A DNA stretch of 42,759 nt from Dorea_D sp963559605 (GCA_963559605.1 CAUWLL010000022.1:1-42759), one strand, 5' to 3'; shown: positions 11,644-21,095, counted from the first letter of the stretch. Notes: generated by a model not told the origin, from the letters alone. Made by a program: numbers and translations.

Positions 11644-12516
11644 CTATTTTATTTTTCCTGTTATACAGTCATAATAATAGGCATGACCGGACAAAATCTC
11701 TTCCTGTTCAATGTATTCTTCGTTGATCTCTTGTATCATATCATCCAGCAATTCCTTACAAGGAACTTCACTCTCAGCAATGATAAGGACTTCATGTACA
11801 CTGCTTGGGATCACATAATAATTTTCCCGGAGCAGCCGACCGATATTGGCAAGCTGGTCTTTATAGAGCATTGTCGCAGCGCCAAAGCTTCGAATCCGGT
11901 TACTGAGCACATACATAAAATCTTTTTTCTCAGACTCCCGCTTATACATCATCTCTTCAAGCGCTGCCTGTACCGTCTGGAAATCCGCAGGAAGCAGTCT
12001 TGGGGTATTTTCTTTTGCATGGTCGTAAAGTTCTTTCAACGTAATTCTCCAGTTTTCCATATGTCCGTTCTCAACCGGCATAGATGCCATGCCATATATA
12101 TTGACTTCCACCAACACATAAAATACAATGGCAAGATCCAGATAAGGAACATATGGCACATCTTTCAAAAATTCCCGGTTGGCGTTCCGATTTATGAGAC
12201 GGAACACAATTCTTCCTCTCACCTCCTCATATTCACGCGGATATTTGTAATTCCAGGATTCTCGAAACTTCACCCTATCATAGACCCGAAGAATATCGCC
12301 GATGATCTCCTCCATGGAATCTCCGTCCCGAAATTTTTCATAATATTCTTCCAGATAAATAGCCGGTGAAATATTAATCTCTTCGTCCCGGATCATAAGA
12401 CCGGTTCTCATCACACCATTATTTTTTCGCGCCGTATAGACGGAAACCATTAACTCTTCTCTCACCTCCTCTTTCACTTTCTCCTCTACCGTGTCCACAA
12501 ACTGGCAATATGTCAT
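11644..12516 (-). CDS. DUF5688 family protein
   Basis: This cytosolic 290-residue protein of the Lachnospiraceae-typical DUF5688 family has recognisable segments VYTARKNNGVMRTGLMIRD, LNRNANREFLKDVPYVPYLDLAIVF-like text around 130-155, and SSVHEVLIIAESE near 240. There is no membrane helix and no catalytic motif is evident. Its function is unknown. It stands alone between tRNA-Arg and efp. Confidence 0.75.
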   Translation of the reverse strand: MTYCQFVDTVEEKVKEEVREELMVSVYTARKNNGVMRTGLMIRDEEINISPAIYLEEYYEKFRDGDSMEEIIGDILRVYDRVKFRESWNYKYPREYEEVRGRIVFRLINRNANREFLKDVPYVPYLDLAIVFYVLVEVNIYGMASMPVENGHMENWRITLKELYDHAKENTPRLLPADFQTVQAALEEMMYKRESEKKDFMYVLSNRIRSFGAATMLYKDQLANIGRLLRENYYVIPSSVHEVLIIAESEVPCKELLDDMIQEINEEYIEQEEILSGHAYYYDCITGKIK

Positions 12517-12631
12517 TTTTCTCCTCTCCGGTCAGTGTGGAAAGTGTACTTCTTACTGGAACTTTGGCAGGAACTTCTGCCTCTTTGACTTGTTTTGATT
12601 AAAAAGAAATATTTATGGTACTTATTATTAT

Positions 12632-12662
12632 AAAAAAGCCCTGCATAAAATGCAAGGCTTTC
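12632..12662 (-). terminator. Terminator downstream of efp
   Basis: On the minus strand AAAGCCTTGCAT pairs with ATGCAGGGCTTT, followed by a T-run. It lies about 50 bp after the efp stop codon. The symmetric A-run lets it work in both directions. Confidence 0.85.
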
Positions 12663-12709
12663 CTTCTCAGAAAATATTAAGTTTTTCTTATACTAAATAT
12701 AATCCCGGG

Positions 12710-13273
12710 CTATGCTCTTGATAAATACTCGCCGGAACGTGTATCGATCTTAATCTTCTCTCCCTGCTCGACAAATAACGGAACAGCTACCTGCGCTCCT
12801 GTCTCTACGATAGCCGGTTTTGTAGCGCCCTGCGCCGTATTTCCTTTGAATCCCGGCTCTGTCTCTGTTACAACGAGCTCTACCGTGAGCGGAGGCTCAA
12901 TTGCAAAAGGCTTCTCCTGATATAAGCTTACGCTTACTTCTTCATTCTCTTTTACGAATTTGAGAGAATCTCCGACATCCTCTGCGCTGACTGCAATCTG
13001 GTCATACGTCTCATTATCCATGAAGTAGTAAAGATCTCCGTCATTGTACAGATACTGCATTTTCTTTCTCTCGATAAACGCCTCGTTGAAAGACTCTGTC
13101 GGACGGAATGTGGTCTCAACCACGCCGCCGTTAATAATATCTTTTAATTTTACACGAACAAACGCTGCTCCTTTACCCGGTTTTACGTGCATGAAATCGA
13201 TAACCTGACATACCTTTCCATCAATCTCAAGCGTCATACCATTTCTGAAATCACCTGCTGACTTTGTTGCCAT
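12710..13273 (-). CDS. efp: Elongation factor P
   Basis: The 187-residue protein has the usual length and the three-domain EF-P layout. The tip loop HVKPGKGAAF, around Lys31-Lys34, is the site that carries the modification in many bacteria. The C-terminal domain ends with FVEQGEKIKIDTRSGEYLSR. EF-P rescues ribosomes stalled at polyproline. AAGGAGG lies before the ATG. It is followed by its own terminator. Confidence 0.97.
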   Translation of the reverse strand: MATKSAGDFRNGMTLEIDGKVCQVIDFMHVKPGKGAAFVRVKLKDIINGGVVETTFRPTESFNEAFIERKKMQYLYNDGDLYYFMDNETYDQIAVSAEDVGDSLKFVKENEEVSVSLYQEKPFAIEPPLTVELVVTETEPGFKGNTAQGATKPAIVETGAQVAVPLFVEQGEKIKIDTRSGEYLSRA

Positions 13274-13371
13274 TATATAATCCTCCTTAAATCATGCGCT
13301 GCCGCGCATTTATCCTCTATTCGCTTTAATCATTTTATAATATCTTATATCTTTTTTCAACCTTTTTCGCC

Positions 13372-13872
13372 CTACTTCTTCAGACTTTTCTTATAAAAAT
13401 GCAGAACGATCCTTTCCAGCCGGCGTTTCAGCACGATCTGGATCTCCTCTTTCGGATGTATCGGCTTCACCAGAATATTCGGAATCCCCGCACGTTTTGC
13501 TCCCCACACATCCGTAAACAGCTGGTCGCCGATAAATACTGTGCTCTTTTCATCCGTTCCCATCATCTCCATTGCCTTTTTATAATTTTTGGTAGAAGGT
13601 TTATGGGCGTCATACACATATACACTGCTTACTTCATCTGCAAAAGGCTTCACCCTCGGTTCCTGATTATTAGAGATCAGACAGGTCTGAAAGCCTATAC
13701 TCTTTAATCGCAAAAACAATTCCTTTGCCCGGTCATCCGCCGGCTCTCCATGAGGAACAAGAGTGTTGTCAATATCAAAGATCAACCCTCTCACCCCATC
13801 TTCATATAATTTTTCAAATTCAATGACATAGGTAGATACTACATACCTGTCAGGAAAAAAATAATCAAACAT
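13372..13872 (-). CDS. yqeG: YqeG-family HAD phosphatase
   Basis: The 166-residue HAD-type phosphatase has motif I DIDNTLVPHG (Asp33, Asp35), motif II LISNN, a conserved Lys near TKNYKKAM, and motif III GDQLFTDVWGAKRAG. Members of this family act on small phosphorylated substrates; the physiological substrate is uncertain. Its ATG overlaps the stop codon of aroK by one base (TAATG), so the two are translationally coupled. Confidence 0.9.
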   Translation of the reverse strand: MFDYFFPDRYVVSTYVIEFEKLYEDGVRGLIFDIDNTLVPHGEPADDRAKELFLRLKSIGFQTCLISNNQEPRVKPFADEVSSVYVYDAHKPSTKNYKKAMEMMGTDEKSTVFIGDQLFTDVWGAKRAGIPNILVKPIHPKEEIQIVLKRRLERIVLHFYKKSLKK

Positions 13873-14474
13873 TAGTCCTCATCCATTTCTGTCAGACGCC
13901 GTACCAGTTCTTCACAGACTTCCAGAACGGTCTTTTGGTCTGTCTTAATCACAATATCTGCTGCCGCCTCATATTTCTCACGGCGCTGTTCCATTAATTC
14001 CGAGATAGCTTTCACGTTCTTGCGCCCCTCGAGCAATGGTCTGTCATTGCTGTCTTTCACGCGCGCATAGATTTCTTGCGGACTGGCGGTAAGAAGTACC
14101 ACTTTCCCGTTTTTACGCATCTCTTTTACATTTCGCTCCCGGAGTACAACTCCTCCTCCGCAGGAAATAACCGTATTCCTCCCACTTCTCATCTCAGCCA
14201 GAAGATTCGTCTCCAGATCGCGAAAATATCCTTCTCCATAGGTCGCAAAAATATCCGGGATACTCATCTTCTCCCTCTCTGCGATCACCTGATCCATCTC
14301 TACAACATGCATAGCGAACAATGTACCCATATAGCCCGACACTGTTGTTTTTCCGACTCCCATAAAGCCTATCAGAAAAATGTTGTACCCGAACAGCTCT
14401 CCCTTTGTCCGCGCATTCGGGAGCCGTTCGTCACATCGGCTTGATTCCTCCCGGTATAACTCCAACTCATTCAT
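13872..14474 (-). CDS. aroK: Shikimate kinase with N-terminal extension
   Basis: The 200-residue kinase phosphorylates shikimate in aromatic amino acid synthesis. The P-loop GFMGVGKTT is at about 36-44, the shikimate-binding EMDQV and DLETNLL follow, and the SCGGGVVLRERNV and NDRPLL lid/adenine motifs are present. About 30 extra residues (starting MNELELYREESSRCDERL) precede the normal enzyme start. They could be a short regulatory tail or a relic of a fused partner. The gene is the first in the aroK-yqeG pair. Confidence 0.92.
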   Translation of the reverse strand: MNELELYREESSRCDERLPNARTKGELFGYNIFLIGFMGVGKTTVSGYMGTLFAMHVVEMDQVIAEREKMSIPDIFATYGEGYFRDLETNLLAEMRSGRNTVISCGGGVVLRERNVKEMRKNGKVVLLTASPQEIYARVKDSNDRPLLEGRKNVKAISELMEQRREKYEAAADIVIKTDQKTVLEVCEELVRRLTEMDED

Positions 14475-14530
14475 TTAGTTTCTCTCCTTGTCACATTACA
14501 AAATGTCCGACATACGTATATATTCTATCA

Positions 14531-15268
14531 TTACTTCTGCTTTGCTTTTTCAATCGCTGTTTTCACGTCACCCCGAAACCGCTCCCACGCTTTCTCATCT
14601 TCCACAAAATACTTCGGGCAGTTCTTTCCCGTCACATCATAATGACGAATAACTTCCTGCTCTGTCAGATCAAACTTCATACAAAGCCATGCCGTAAGCC
14701 GAACCATGGACTCATACGTATCTTTCGTAAATCTCCCACTCTTATCCGGATGACAGCATTCAATGGACACCGTATCTTCGTTTCTGTCATTGGAGGCATA
14801 CGCCACTTCCCAAGTAGGAACGCACTGTACAATTTCACCCTCCAGCCCGATGACAAAATTACTGCTGGCTTTCGTCTGTTTCGTATCTTTCAGATTTTCA
14901 AAATAATTCCGGTTCCCCATGGCCGTGGCTCCCGGATTCGCTGTGTAATGTATGACGATTCCCCTTATTTTCTTCGTCTTTGTTCCGGGTCTGGAGTAAG
15001 GATTGACCGTCAAAAGCTCCACATCCATCTTCGGCTTTGTAGCGTTAATCTCGTCACTGTCCAGCTCAAAATACTCATTCGTAAGCCAGGACGGCTTCAC
15101 AACCCGCACTACCCCTGCCGCCAACATACAGGCAAAAAGAACCGCCAGCCCTACACGGATATTCCTCTGCATTTGTCGTTTTCTGTCGACACGCTTCTTT
15201 TTTCGCCCGCTCTTAGCTGTACGGACATTACGTTTTGAACTTTTTCCGGTGCCTTTCCTCTCGCTCAT
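14531..15268 (-). CDS. Membrane-anchored N-acetylmuramoyl-L-alanine amidase (Amidase_2)
   Basis: The protein has 245 residues from the chosen start MSERKG. That start has GGAGAG 11 nt upstream and is preferred over an ATG 39 bp further out. A very basic tail precedes one membrane helix (VGLAVLFACMLAAGVV). The amidase domain starts at GIVIHYTANPG, with Zn ligands His in IHYT, His in IRHYDVTGKNCP and the following Cys, and a catalytic Glu in DTVSIECC. It cuts the bond between muramic acid and the stem peptide and may act in cell separation or spore cortex turnover. Confidence 0.88.
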   Translation of the reverse strand: MSERKGTGKSSKRNVRTAKSGRKKKRVDRKRQMQRNIRVGLAVLFACMLAAGVVRVVKPSWLTNEYFELDSDEINATKPKMDVELLTVNPYSRPGTKTKKIRGIVIHYTANPGATAMGNRNYFENLKDTKQTKASSNFVIGLEGEIVQCVPTWEVAYASNDRNEDTVSIECCHPDKSGRFTKDTYESMVRLTAWLCMKFDLTEQEVIRHYDVTGKNCPKYFVEDEKAWERFRGDVKTAIEKAKQK

Positions 15269-15359
15269 CTTCTCGTAAACTCTCCATTTCATTTCTTGAA
15301 ATATCATAGCATACCTTTTCCGGTTTTTTTATGAAAAGTTACTTAAGATTTTCTGAATC

Positions 15360-16385
15360 TTATACAAATCTATACACCGTCTCCGTATGATATTCCTCTC
15401 CGGCTTTCACAATAGGCTTTTTAAAACCATCTTTGTTAACAGCATCTGGGAAATACTGTGTTTCAAAACAAGCAGCGCTTCGTCTTCCGTAAAGAGCTCC
15501 TTCTTTCCCTCTTTCATTTTCCACAAAATTCGCCGTGTAAAACTGCATGCCCGGCAAATCCGTATACACTTCCATGCCGATTCCTGTCTCTTTTGCATAC
15601 ATGGACGCTGCCTGTCTCATGCCACTGCCGTTTATGACCCAATTGTGATCGTAGCCCTTTCCAAACAAAAGCGCCTCATAGTCTGCCTCTATATCTTTCC
15701 CGATGGCTTTTGCCACTCGGAAATCCATAGGAGTTCCCTCCACCGGCACAATCTTTCCGGTAGGGATCGATCGAGCATCTGCTTTGGTGAATGCATCCGC
15801 ACAGATCATTACTTCCTGCGACAGAACGTCTCCACTTCCATGTCCTGCCAGATTAAAATAACTGTGGTTTGTCATGTTCAGAAGAGTGTCTCCTTTCGGA
15901 ACTCCATGATAACGAATCACAAGCTCCTGATCCTCGGTCACAGTATAGCTCATCTCCACATCCACTTCTCCCGGATACCCCTGATCTCCGTCCGGGCTGT
16001 GCCACAGAAATGTAATACTGTTCTCACTTCTCTCCTTTACTTCCCAGAATCTTTTGTTACTGAATGCGTAGGCGCTATGAAGATTATTCCCATTATCATT
16101 TCCCTCAAGTTCGTAGACTTTTCCGTTTAACGTAAATCTCGCACCGCCGATCCTGTTTGCCACTCTTCCGATAGCCGCCCCAAAAAAGCAGGTTCCGTTC
16201 TCATACCCGGACACATCCTCATAGCCCAATACTACGTCCACCGGATTCCCGTTCCTATCCGGCACGAAAATGCTCACGATCGTCGCTCCGTAGTCACTGA
16301 CTGTCACCGTCATCTGTTTTTGATTTTTCAATTCGTACAAGTACGCCTGCTCTCCGCTTTTTGTCCTTCCAAATTCCCGGTCCAT
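15360..16385 (-). CDS. galM: Aldose 1-epimerase (galactose mutarotase)
   Basis: The 341-residue enzyme interconverts alpha and beta forms of galactose and related sugars. Family motifs are visible: GAAIGRVANRIGGARF, the active-site region NMTNHSYFNLAGHG with the catalytic His, and the catalytic Glu region SAACFETQYFPDAVN. It is of usual length. It lies between guaB and the amidase, with the guaB terminator upstream, so it probably has its own promoter. No sugar operon surrounds it. Confidence 0.93.
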   Translation of the reverse strand: MDREFGRTKSGEQAYLYELKNQKQMTVTVSDYGATIVSIFVPDRNGNPVDVVLGYEDVSGYENGTCFFGAAIGRVANRIGGARFTLNGKVYELEGNDNGNNLHSAYAFSNKRFWEVKERSENSITFLWHSPDGDQGYPGEVDVEMSYTVTEDQELVIRYHGVPKGDTLLNMTNHSYFNLAGHGSGDVLSQEVMICADAFTKADARSIPTGKIVPVEGTPMDFRVAKAIGKDIEADYEALLFGKGYDHNWVINGSGMRQAASMYAKETGIGMEVYTDLPGMQFYTANFVENERGKEGALYGRRSAACFETQYFPDAVNKDGFKKPIVKAGEEYHTETVYRFV

Positions 16386-16410
16386 ATCTTTTATTTCTCC
16401 TTTCTGTTGA

Positions 16411-16445
16411 AAAAAGGATACGGGACATCCTCCCGCATCCTTTTC
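16411..16445 (-). terminator. Terminator of guaB
   Basis: On the minus strand AAAAGGATGCGGGA pairs with TCCCGTATCCTTTT across a 5-nt loop, ending in a T-run. It starts 14 bp after the guaB stop codon. Confidence 0.9.
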
Positions 16446-16458
16446 CTATACATTGTGT

Positions 16459-17913
16459 TTATTCGTCTACACTGTAGTTCGGAGCCTCTTTTGTAATATG
16501 AATATCATGCGGATGGCTCTCTTTTAAAGATGCGGATGAAATCTTTACAAATCGTCCGTTCTTCTTCAATGACTCAATGTCTTTGGTACCGCAATAACCC
16601 ATACCGGAACGAAGACCTCCCATCAACTGGAATACTGTATCCTCCACCGTTCCTTTATAGGCCACGCGTCCTTCCACTCCTTCTGGAACAAGTTTCTTGG
16701 CATCGCTCTGGAAGTAACGGTCTTTACTTCCGTTCTCCATAGCTGAAATAGAGCCCATTCCACGATATACTTTATATTTACGTCCCTGATACAACTCAAA
16801 GGTTCCTGGACTCTCATCGCATCCGGCAAACATACTTCCCATCATACATACATTCGCCCCTGCCGCGATCGCCTTTGTCATATCACCGGAATATTTAATG
16901 CCTCCGTCTGCAATAATCGGAATGCCATATTTATCCGCTGTCTCATAGCAATCCATAACTGCGGAAACCTGTGGAACACCAATACCCGCAACCACACGTG
17001 TGGTACAGATCGAGCCAGGACCGATGCCGACTTTCACTGCATCAACACCTGCTTTGATCAACGCTTCCGTTGCTTCTCCTGTGGCAACGTTTCCTGCGAT
17101 CACCTGAAGCTCAGGGAATTTGTTTTTCACCATCTCCACTGTACGGATAACATTTGCAGAATGTCCATGGGCAGAGTCCATAACTACCACGTCAACATGC
17201 GCATTTACCAGTTCCTGTGCTCTCTCCAGACAATTCGCCGTAATACCGATAGCTGCGCCGCACAGAAGTCTTCCCTGTGCATCCTTTGCAGACAATGGAT
17301 ATTTGATCTGTTTCTCAATATCTTTAATTGTAATGAGTCCCTTTAAATTAAAGTCTTTATCTACGATAGGCAATTTCTCTTTTCTCGCTTTTGCAAGGAT
17401 CTTCTTTGCCTCCTCAAGTGTTGTTCCCTCAAGAGCCGTGATCAGTCCCTCTGAGGTCATGGACTCTTTAATTTTCTTTGTGAAATCTTCTTCGAATTTT
17501 AAATCACGGTTCGTAATAATACCAACCAGCTTTTTCCCTTCTGTGATCGGGACTCCGGAGATCCTGAACTTCGCCATGAGATCGTTGGCATCTCCCAGCG
17601 TATGCTCCGGTGAAAGATAGAACGGGTCGGTGATAACTCCGTTCTCAGAACGTTTTACTTTGTCAACTTCCTCCGCCTGCTCGGCAATTGACATATTTTT
17701 ATGGATAATACCGATTCCTCCCTGACGTGCCATTGCGATTGCCATACGATGCTCCGTAACAGTATCCATTCCGGCACTCATCATCGGTATATTAAGTTTG
17801 ATCTTCTTTGTCAAATATGTAGACAAATCTACCTGATTCGGAATCACTTCAGAATATGCCGGAACTAATAACACATCATCAAATGTAATTCCTTCTCCAA
17901 TAATCTTTCCCAT
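16459..17913 (-). CDS. guaB: Inosine-5'-monophosphate dehydrogenase
   Basis: The 484-residue enzyme oxidises IMP to XMP, the committed step to GTP. The barrel is interrupted by two CBS domains (about 95-205). The catalytic loop is GPGSICTTR with Cys303, and the IMP-binding segments (ADGGIKYSGD, MGSMFAGCDESPG) and the flap with YRGMGS follow. It is monocistronic with its own promoter and terminator. GTP made through this path feeds the CodY regulator encoded nearby. Confidence 0.97.
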   Translation of the reverse strand: MGKIIGEGITFDDVLLVPAYSEVIPNQVDLSTYLTKKIKLNIPMMSAGMDTVTEHRMAIAMARQGGIGIIHKNMSIAEQAEEVDKVKRSENGVITDPFYLSPEHTLGDANDLMAKFRISGVPITEGKKLVGIITNRDLKFEEDFTKKIKESMTSEGLITALEGTTLEEAKKILAKARKEKLPIVDKDFNLKGLITIKDIEKQIKYPLSAKDAQGRLLCGAAIGITANCLERAQELVNAHVDVVVMDSAHGHSANVIRTVEMVKNKFPELQVIAGNVATGEATEALIKAGVDAVKVGIGPGSICTTRVVAGIGVPQVSAVMDCYETADKYGIPIIADGGIKYSGDMTKAIAAGANVCMMGSMFAGCDESPGTFELYQGRKYKVYRGMGSISAMENGSKDRYFQSDAKKLVPEGVEGRVAYKGTVEDTVFQLMGGLRSGMGYCGTKDIESLKKNGRFVKISSASLKESHPHDIHITKEAPNYSVDE

Positions 17914-17992
17914 GATAATCTCCTTTCCCTCTTTTGTTTCTTTTTATCATACCGTCCCCTGATCCCCATGGAGACGAATGTAATTAACTGCT

Positions 17993-18022
17993 ATAATACC
18001 GAACTTCACCATCGGTTGTCAA
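17993..18022 (-). promoter_or_regulatory. Probable guaB promoter
   Basis: On the minus strand TTGACA (18017-18022) and TATTAT (17993-17998) are 18 bp apart, leaving an untranslated leader of roughly 70 nt. No riboswitch is recognised. Confidence 0.7.
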
Positions 18023-18094
18023 CCTGTTTTTATTATTACAAATACTTTTTCATATACTTTTTTCATATACTTTTCTATATTTTCTTAATACTTC

Positions 18095-18589
18095 TTATCT
18101 CTTCCGAACAACTTTTCTGGGAGCCATCATATAAAATCCTTCCACAATCTCTTCATTTGGCTCAAACAATATCTTTCTGTGCACACCTTTTTCCAGCACA
18201 ACCATTGCATACACGTCGGCGTTCCCTGTATTTGAAGTGTAATCGGACACCTTTGCCCTCTGAAACTGCATCAGCTCTCCGGCGTTCACAGGAGCAAGAA
18301 CCTCCATATCTGCCACATTCATGGAAAATACCCTTTTTCTCTTTGACTTATTCATAATCTTGTCAATATCAAGGTCTCCGTTAACGAACAGATACTCGTA
18401 TTCCAGATTAAGTCCTCGGAAAACGAAAACATCGATTACGATCAGCGCCACAGGAAGGATGATTCCCATAGGAAATATAAACACCACCAGCGCCGACAAT
18501 ACCGTCAATGCGATCATACCGACCTTGATCATTATATCCTTTCCCGTCGTTTTTTTCTTTATCAATTGTTCTGTATAAAAATCACTCAT
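18095..18589 (-). CDS. DUF6106-like membrane protein
   Basis: The protein has 164 residues from MSDFYTEQL, whose ATG follows GGAGG; a frame 30 bp longer lacks a ribosome site. One or two membrane segments lie near 25-60 (IALTVLSALVVFIFPMGIIL). A soluble domain follows with VNGDLDIDKIMNKSKRKRVF and MAPRKVVRKR, the pattern of DUF6106 membrane proteins of Lachnospiraceae. The function is unknown. Confidence 0.7.
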   Translation of the reverse strand: MSDFYTEQLIKKKTTGKDIMIKVGMIALTVLSALVVFIFPMGIILPVALIVIDVFVFRGLNLEYEYLFVNGDLDIDKIMNKSKRKRVFSMNVADMEVLAPVNAGELMQFQRAKVSDYTSNTGNADVYAMVVLEKGVHRKILFEPNEEIVEGFYMMAPRKVVRKR

Positions 18590-18642
18590 TACTTTTCCTC
18601 CGTTGTTTGATACATGCATTATACCACATGTTTATACAAAAA

Positions 18643-18668
18643 GAAAACTCCCCTGATGGGGAGTTTTC
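18643..18668. terminator. Bidirectional terminator after groEL
   Basis: A perfect GAAAACTCCCC/GGGGAGTTTTC stem with a TGAT loop gives T-runs on both strands. It lies between groEL and the DUF6106-like gene. Confidence 0.88.
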
Positions 18669-18712
18669 ACAAATTTTATAAATTATTCCATACAATTTGC
18701 ACAGGAAACCTA

Positions 18713-20335
18713 TTACATCATGCCCATTCCTGCTCCGCCTGCCGGCATTGCCGGTGCATCCTCTTTAATATTCGCAACTACAGACTCTGTTGTAAGCAGT
18801 GTAGACGCAACACTTGTAGCGTTCTGAAGTGCGCTTCTTGTAACCTTCGCAGGATCCAAGATTCCGCTCTCTACCATATCTACATAAGTTTCTGTCAATG
18901 CATCAAATCCTACGCCCGGATTAGACTCTGCCACTTTGCTGATAATTACAGAACCTTCCAATCCTGCATTTGCAGCAATACGGAACAATGGAGCTTCCAG
19001 AGCTTTTAATACAACGTTTGCTCCGGTTTTCTCATCGCCTTCCAAACCTGCCACAAGTTTTGCCACCTCTTTTGCAGCATGGATATACGCAGAACCGCCT
19101 CCTGCAATGATACCTTCCTCTACTGCTGCTCTTGTAGCTGCCAAAGCATCTTCCATACGGAGTTTTGCTTCTTTCATCTCTGTCTCTGTAGCTGCTCCCA
19201 CACGGATCACTGCAACACCGCCTGCTAATTTTGCCAGTCTCTCCTGAAGCTTCTCTCTGTCAAAATCAGAAGTTGTCTCTGCAATCTGTGTTTTGATCTG
19301 TGCTACACGGTTTTCAATCTCTTTCTGGTCTCCCAGTCCATCAACGATAATCGTGTTCTCTTTCTGAACTTTTACAGATTTTGCACGTCCAAGCTGATCC
19401 ATTGTCATTTCTCTCAGATCCAGACCGAGCTCATCGCTGATCACCTGACCGCCTGTAAGGATTGCAATATCTTTTAACATCTCTTTTCTTCTGTCGCCGT
19501 ATCCCGGAGCTTTTACTGCAACAACATTGAATGCGCCGCGAAGCTTATTTACGATCAGAGTGGTAAGCGCCTCGCCCTCAATATCCTCAGCAATAATAAG
19601 GAGTCTTGCGCCGGACTGTACAATCTGCTCCAGAATCGGAAGAATCTCCTGAATGTTGGAAATCTTCTTATCTGTGATCAAAATATATGGATCGTCTAAG
19701 TTTGCTTCCATCTTATCCATATCCGTTGCCATGTATGCGGATACGTATCCACGGTCAAACTGCATACCCTCTACAAGATCCAGCTCTGTCAGCATTGTTT
19801 TGGACTCTTCGATCGTAATAACACCGTCGTTGGATACTTTCTCCATAGCGTCCGCAACCATCTCTCCTACTTCTGTGTCGCCGGCAGAAATTGCTGCAAC
19901 TTTTGCGATCTGGTCTTTTCCCGTTACCTTGCTTGACATCTTAGCGATTGCCTCAACAGCCGCATCTGTAGCTTTCTTCATTCCCTTACGGAGAATGATC
20001 GGATTTGCGCCTGCTGCCAGGTTCTTCATACCTTCGTGTACCATAGACTGTGCAAGAACTGTTGCTGTTGTTGTACCGTCACCTGCCACGTCGTTCGTCT
20101 TAGATGCAACTTCTTTGATAAGCTGAGCGCCCATATTCTCAAACGCGTCCTCCAGCTCAATCTCTTTTGCGATAGTAACACCATCGTTTGTAATCAACGG
20201 TGCGCCAAATGATTTGTCCAGTACTACATTACGTCCTTTTGGTCCAAGTGTTACTCTTACTGTATCTGCCAGCTGATTTACGCCTGCTTCTAATGCGGCT
20301 CTCGCCTCTGCTCCGTATTTAATCTCTTTTGCCAT
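18713..20335 (-). CDS. groEL: Chaperonin GroEL (60 kDa)
   Basis: The 540-residue subunit of the ATP-driven folding chamber has equatorial-domain motifs TLGPKGRNVV, GDGTTTATVLAQ and AAVEEGIIAGGG. It ends in the usual Gly-Met-rich tail (PAGGAGMGMM). It is the second gene of the groES-groEL operon, 47 bp after groES, with GGAGG before its ATG. It is under CIRCE control from the operon promoter. Confidence 0.99.
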   Translation of the reverse strand: MAKEIKYGAEARAALEAGVNQLADTVRVTLGPKGRNVVLDKSFGAPLITNDGVTIAKEIELEDAFENMGAQLIKEVASKTNDVAGDGTTTATVLAQSMVHEGMKNLAAGANPIILRKGMKKATDAAVEAIAKMSSKVTGKDQIAKVAAISAGDTEVGEMVADAMEKVSNDGVITIEESKTMLTELDLVEGMQFDRGYVSAYMATDMDKMEANLDDPYILITDKKISNIQEILPILEQIVQSGARLLIIAEDIEGEALTTLIVNKLRGAFNVVAVKAPGYGDRRKEMLKDIAILTGGQVISDELGLDLREMTMDQLGRAKSVKVQKENTIIVDGLGDQKEIENRVAQIKTQIAETTSDFDREKLQERLAKLAGGVAVIRVGAATETEMKEAKLRMEDALAATRAAVEEGIIAGGGSAYIHAAKEVAKLVAGLEGDEKTGANVVLKALEAPLFRIAANAGLEGSVIISKVAESNPGVGFDALTETYVDMVESGILDPAKVTRSALQNATSVASTLLTTESVVANIKEDAPAMPAGGAGMGMM

Positions 20336-20382
20336 GATTTTTACGCCTCCTGATCATTTATATTTCTATCTTTACAAACTAT

Positions 20383-20670
20383 TTACGCCTCAAGTACTGC
20401 CAGGATCTCATCCTGTTTTACGATAATGTATTCTTCTCCGTCAACATCCACATTTGTACCTGCATATTTGGAAAAGATCACCTGCTGTCCCACTTTAATA
20501 TTCATGGTTACTTCTTTCCCGTCAACAACACCACCCGGGCCAACTGCGATTACTTCTGCCTGCTGTGGTTTTTCTTTAGACTGTCCCGGTAATATGATCC
20601 CGGATTTGGTTGTCTCTTCTGCTACAAGCTGCTTTAATACGACTCTGTCTCCCAATGGTACTAATTTCAT
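20383..20670 (-). CDS. groES: Co-chaperonin GroES (10 kDa)
   Basis: The 95-residue GroES starts MKLVPLGDRVVLKQ. The mobile loop that docks on GroEL (EETTKSGIILPG) and the C-terminal GEEYIIVKQDEILAVLE are visible. The ATG at 20670 has AAGGAGG upstream; a longer frame would run into the operator. It is the first gene of the heat-shock operon. Confidence 0.98.
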   Translation of the reverse strand: MKLVPLGDRVVLKQLVAEETTKSGIILPGQSKEKPQQAEVIAVGPGGVVDGKEVTMNIKVGQQVIFSKYAGTNVDVDGEEYIIVKQDEILAVLEA

Positions 20671-20702
20671 ATGTGATTCCTCCTTAACAACATCTGTATT
20701 TG

Positions 20703-20729
20703 TTAGCACTCATAAAAAGAGAGTGCTAA
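20703..20729. promoter_or_regulatory. CIRCE element (HrcA operator)
   Basis: TTAGCACTC-N9-GAGTGCTAA is an exact CIRCE match, just upstream of groES. A further half site, TAGCACTC, lies at 20748-20755 within the promoter. Confidence 0.97.
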
Positions 20730-20743
20730 AAGACTCTAGATAT

Positions 20744-20772
20744 AAAATAGCACTCTCTTCCTGTTTTGTCAA
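20744..20772 (-). promoter_or_regulatory. groESL promoter
   Basis: On the minus strand TTGACA (20767-20772) and TATTTT (20744-20749) are 17 bp apart, immediately upstream of CIRCE, so HrcA would block early transcription. Confidence 0.8.
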
Positions 20773-20783
20773 CACACTTTATT

Positions 20784-21095
20784 TTAGTTTACAGTATTTT
20801 TATAAAATCCATTTTTTATCTGAAAAACAATCACTTTTCCCTGTTTATTCCAGTATCTTTCCCGGATAAATCCATTACATCGGACCTCGCTGTCCTCCTC
20901 CGGAATCACACATTCATAATTCGCATCCAGTGAAAATTCCGTAAGTTCCGTCTTCCCCGTTAATAAATATATACGTTCCTCCGACTTCTTATACATAATT
21001 ACTTTACAAATATGCACATTGTCATCATATTGTCCTCTATCCAGAACCATCTTTGTCATCTTTAGTTTTACAGTATTTCCTTCAAACTGTCTCAT
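20784..21095 (-). CDS. Small conserved protein next to codY, function unknown
   Basis: The 103-residue soluble protein starts MRQFEGNTVKLKM, with GGAGG 4 nt before the ATG; a TTG 12 bp upstream is less likely. The text is rich in beta strands (ICKVIMYKKSEERIYLLTG, ECVIPEEDSEVRCNGFIRER), reminiscent of PilZ-like barrels, but no PilZ RxxxR motif is evident. It follows codY after a hairpin and precedes the groESL promoter. Confidence 0.65.
   Translation of the reverse strand: MRQFEGNTVKLKMTKMVLDRGQYDDNVHICKVIMYKKSEERIYLLTGKTELTEFSLDANYECVIPEEDSEVRCNGFIRERYWNKQGKVIVFQIKNGFYKNTVN

Noticed and set aside
17914..18094. Purine riboswitch upstream of guaB
   Set aside because: The leader is short, and neither the conserved purine-aptamer loops nor a terminator were found.
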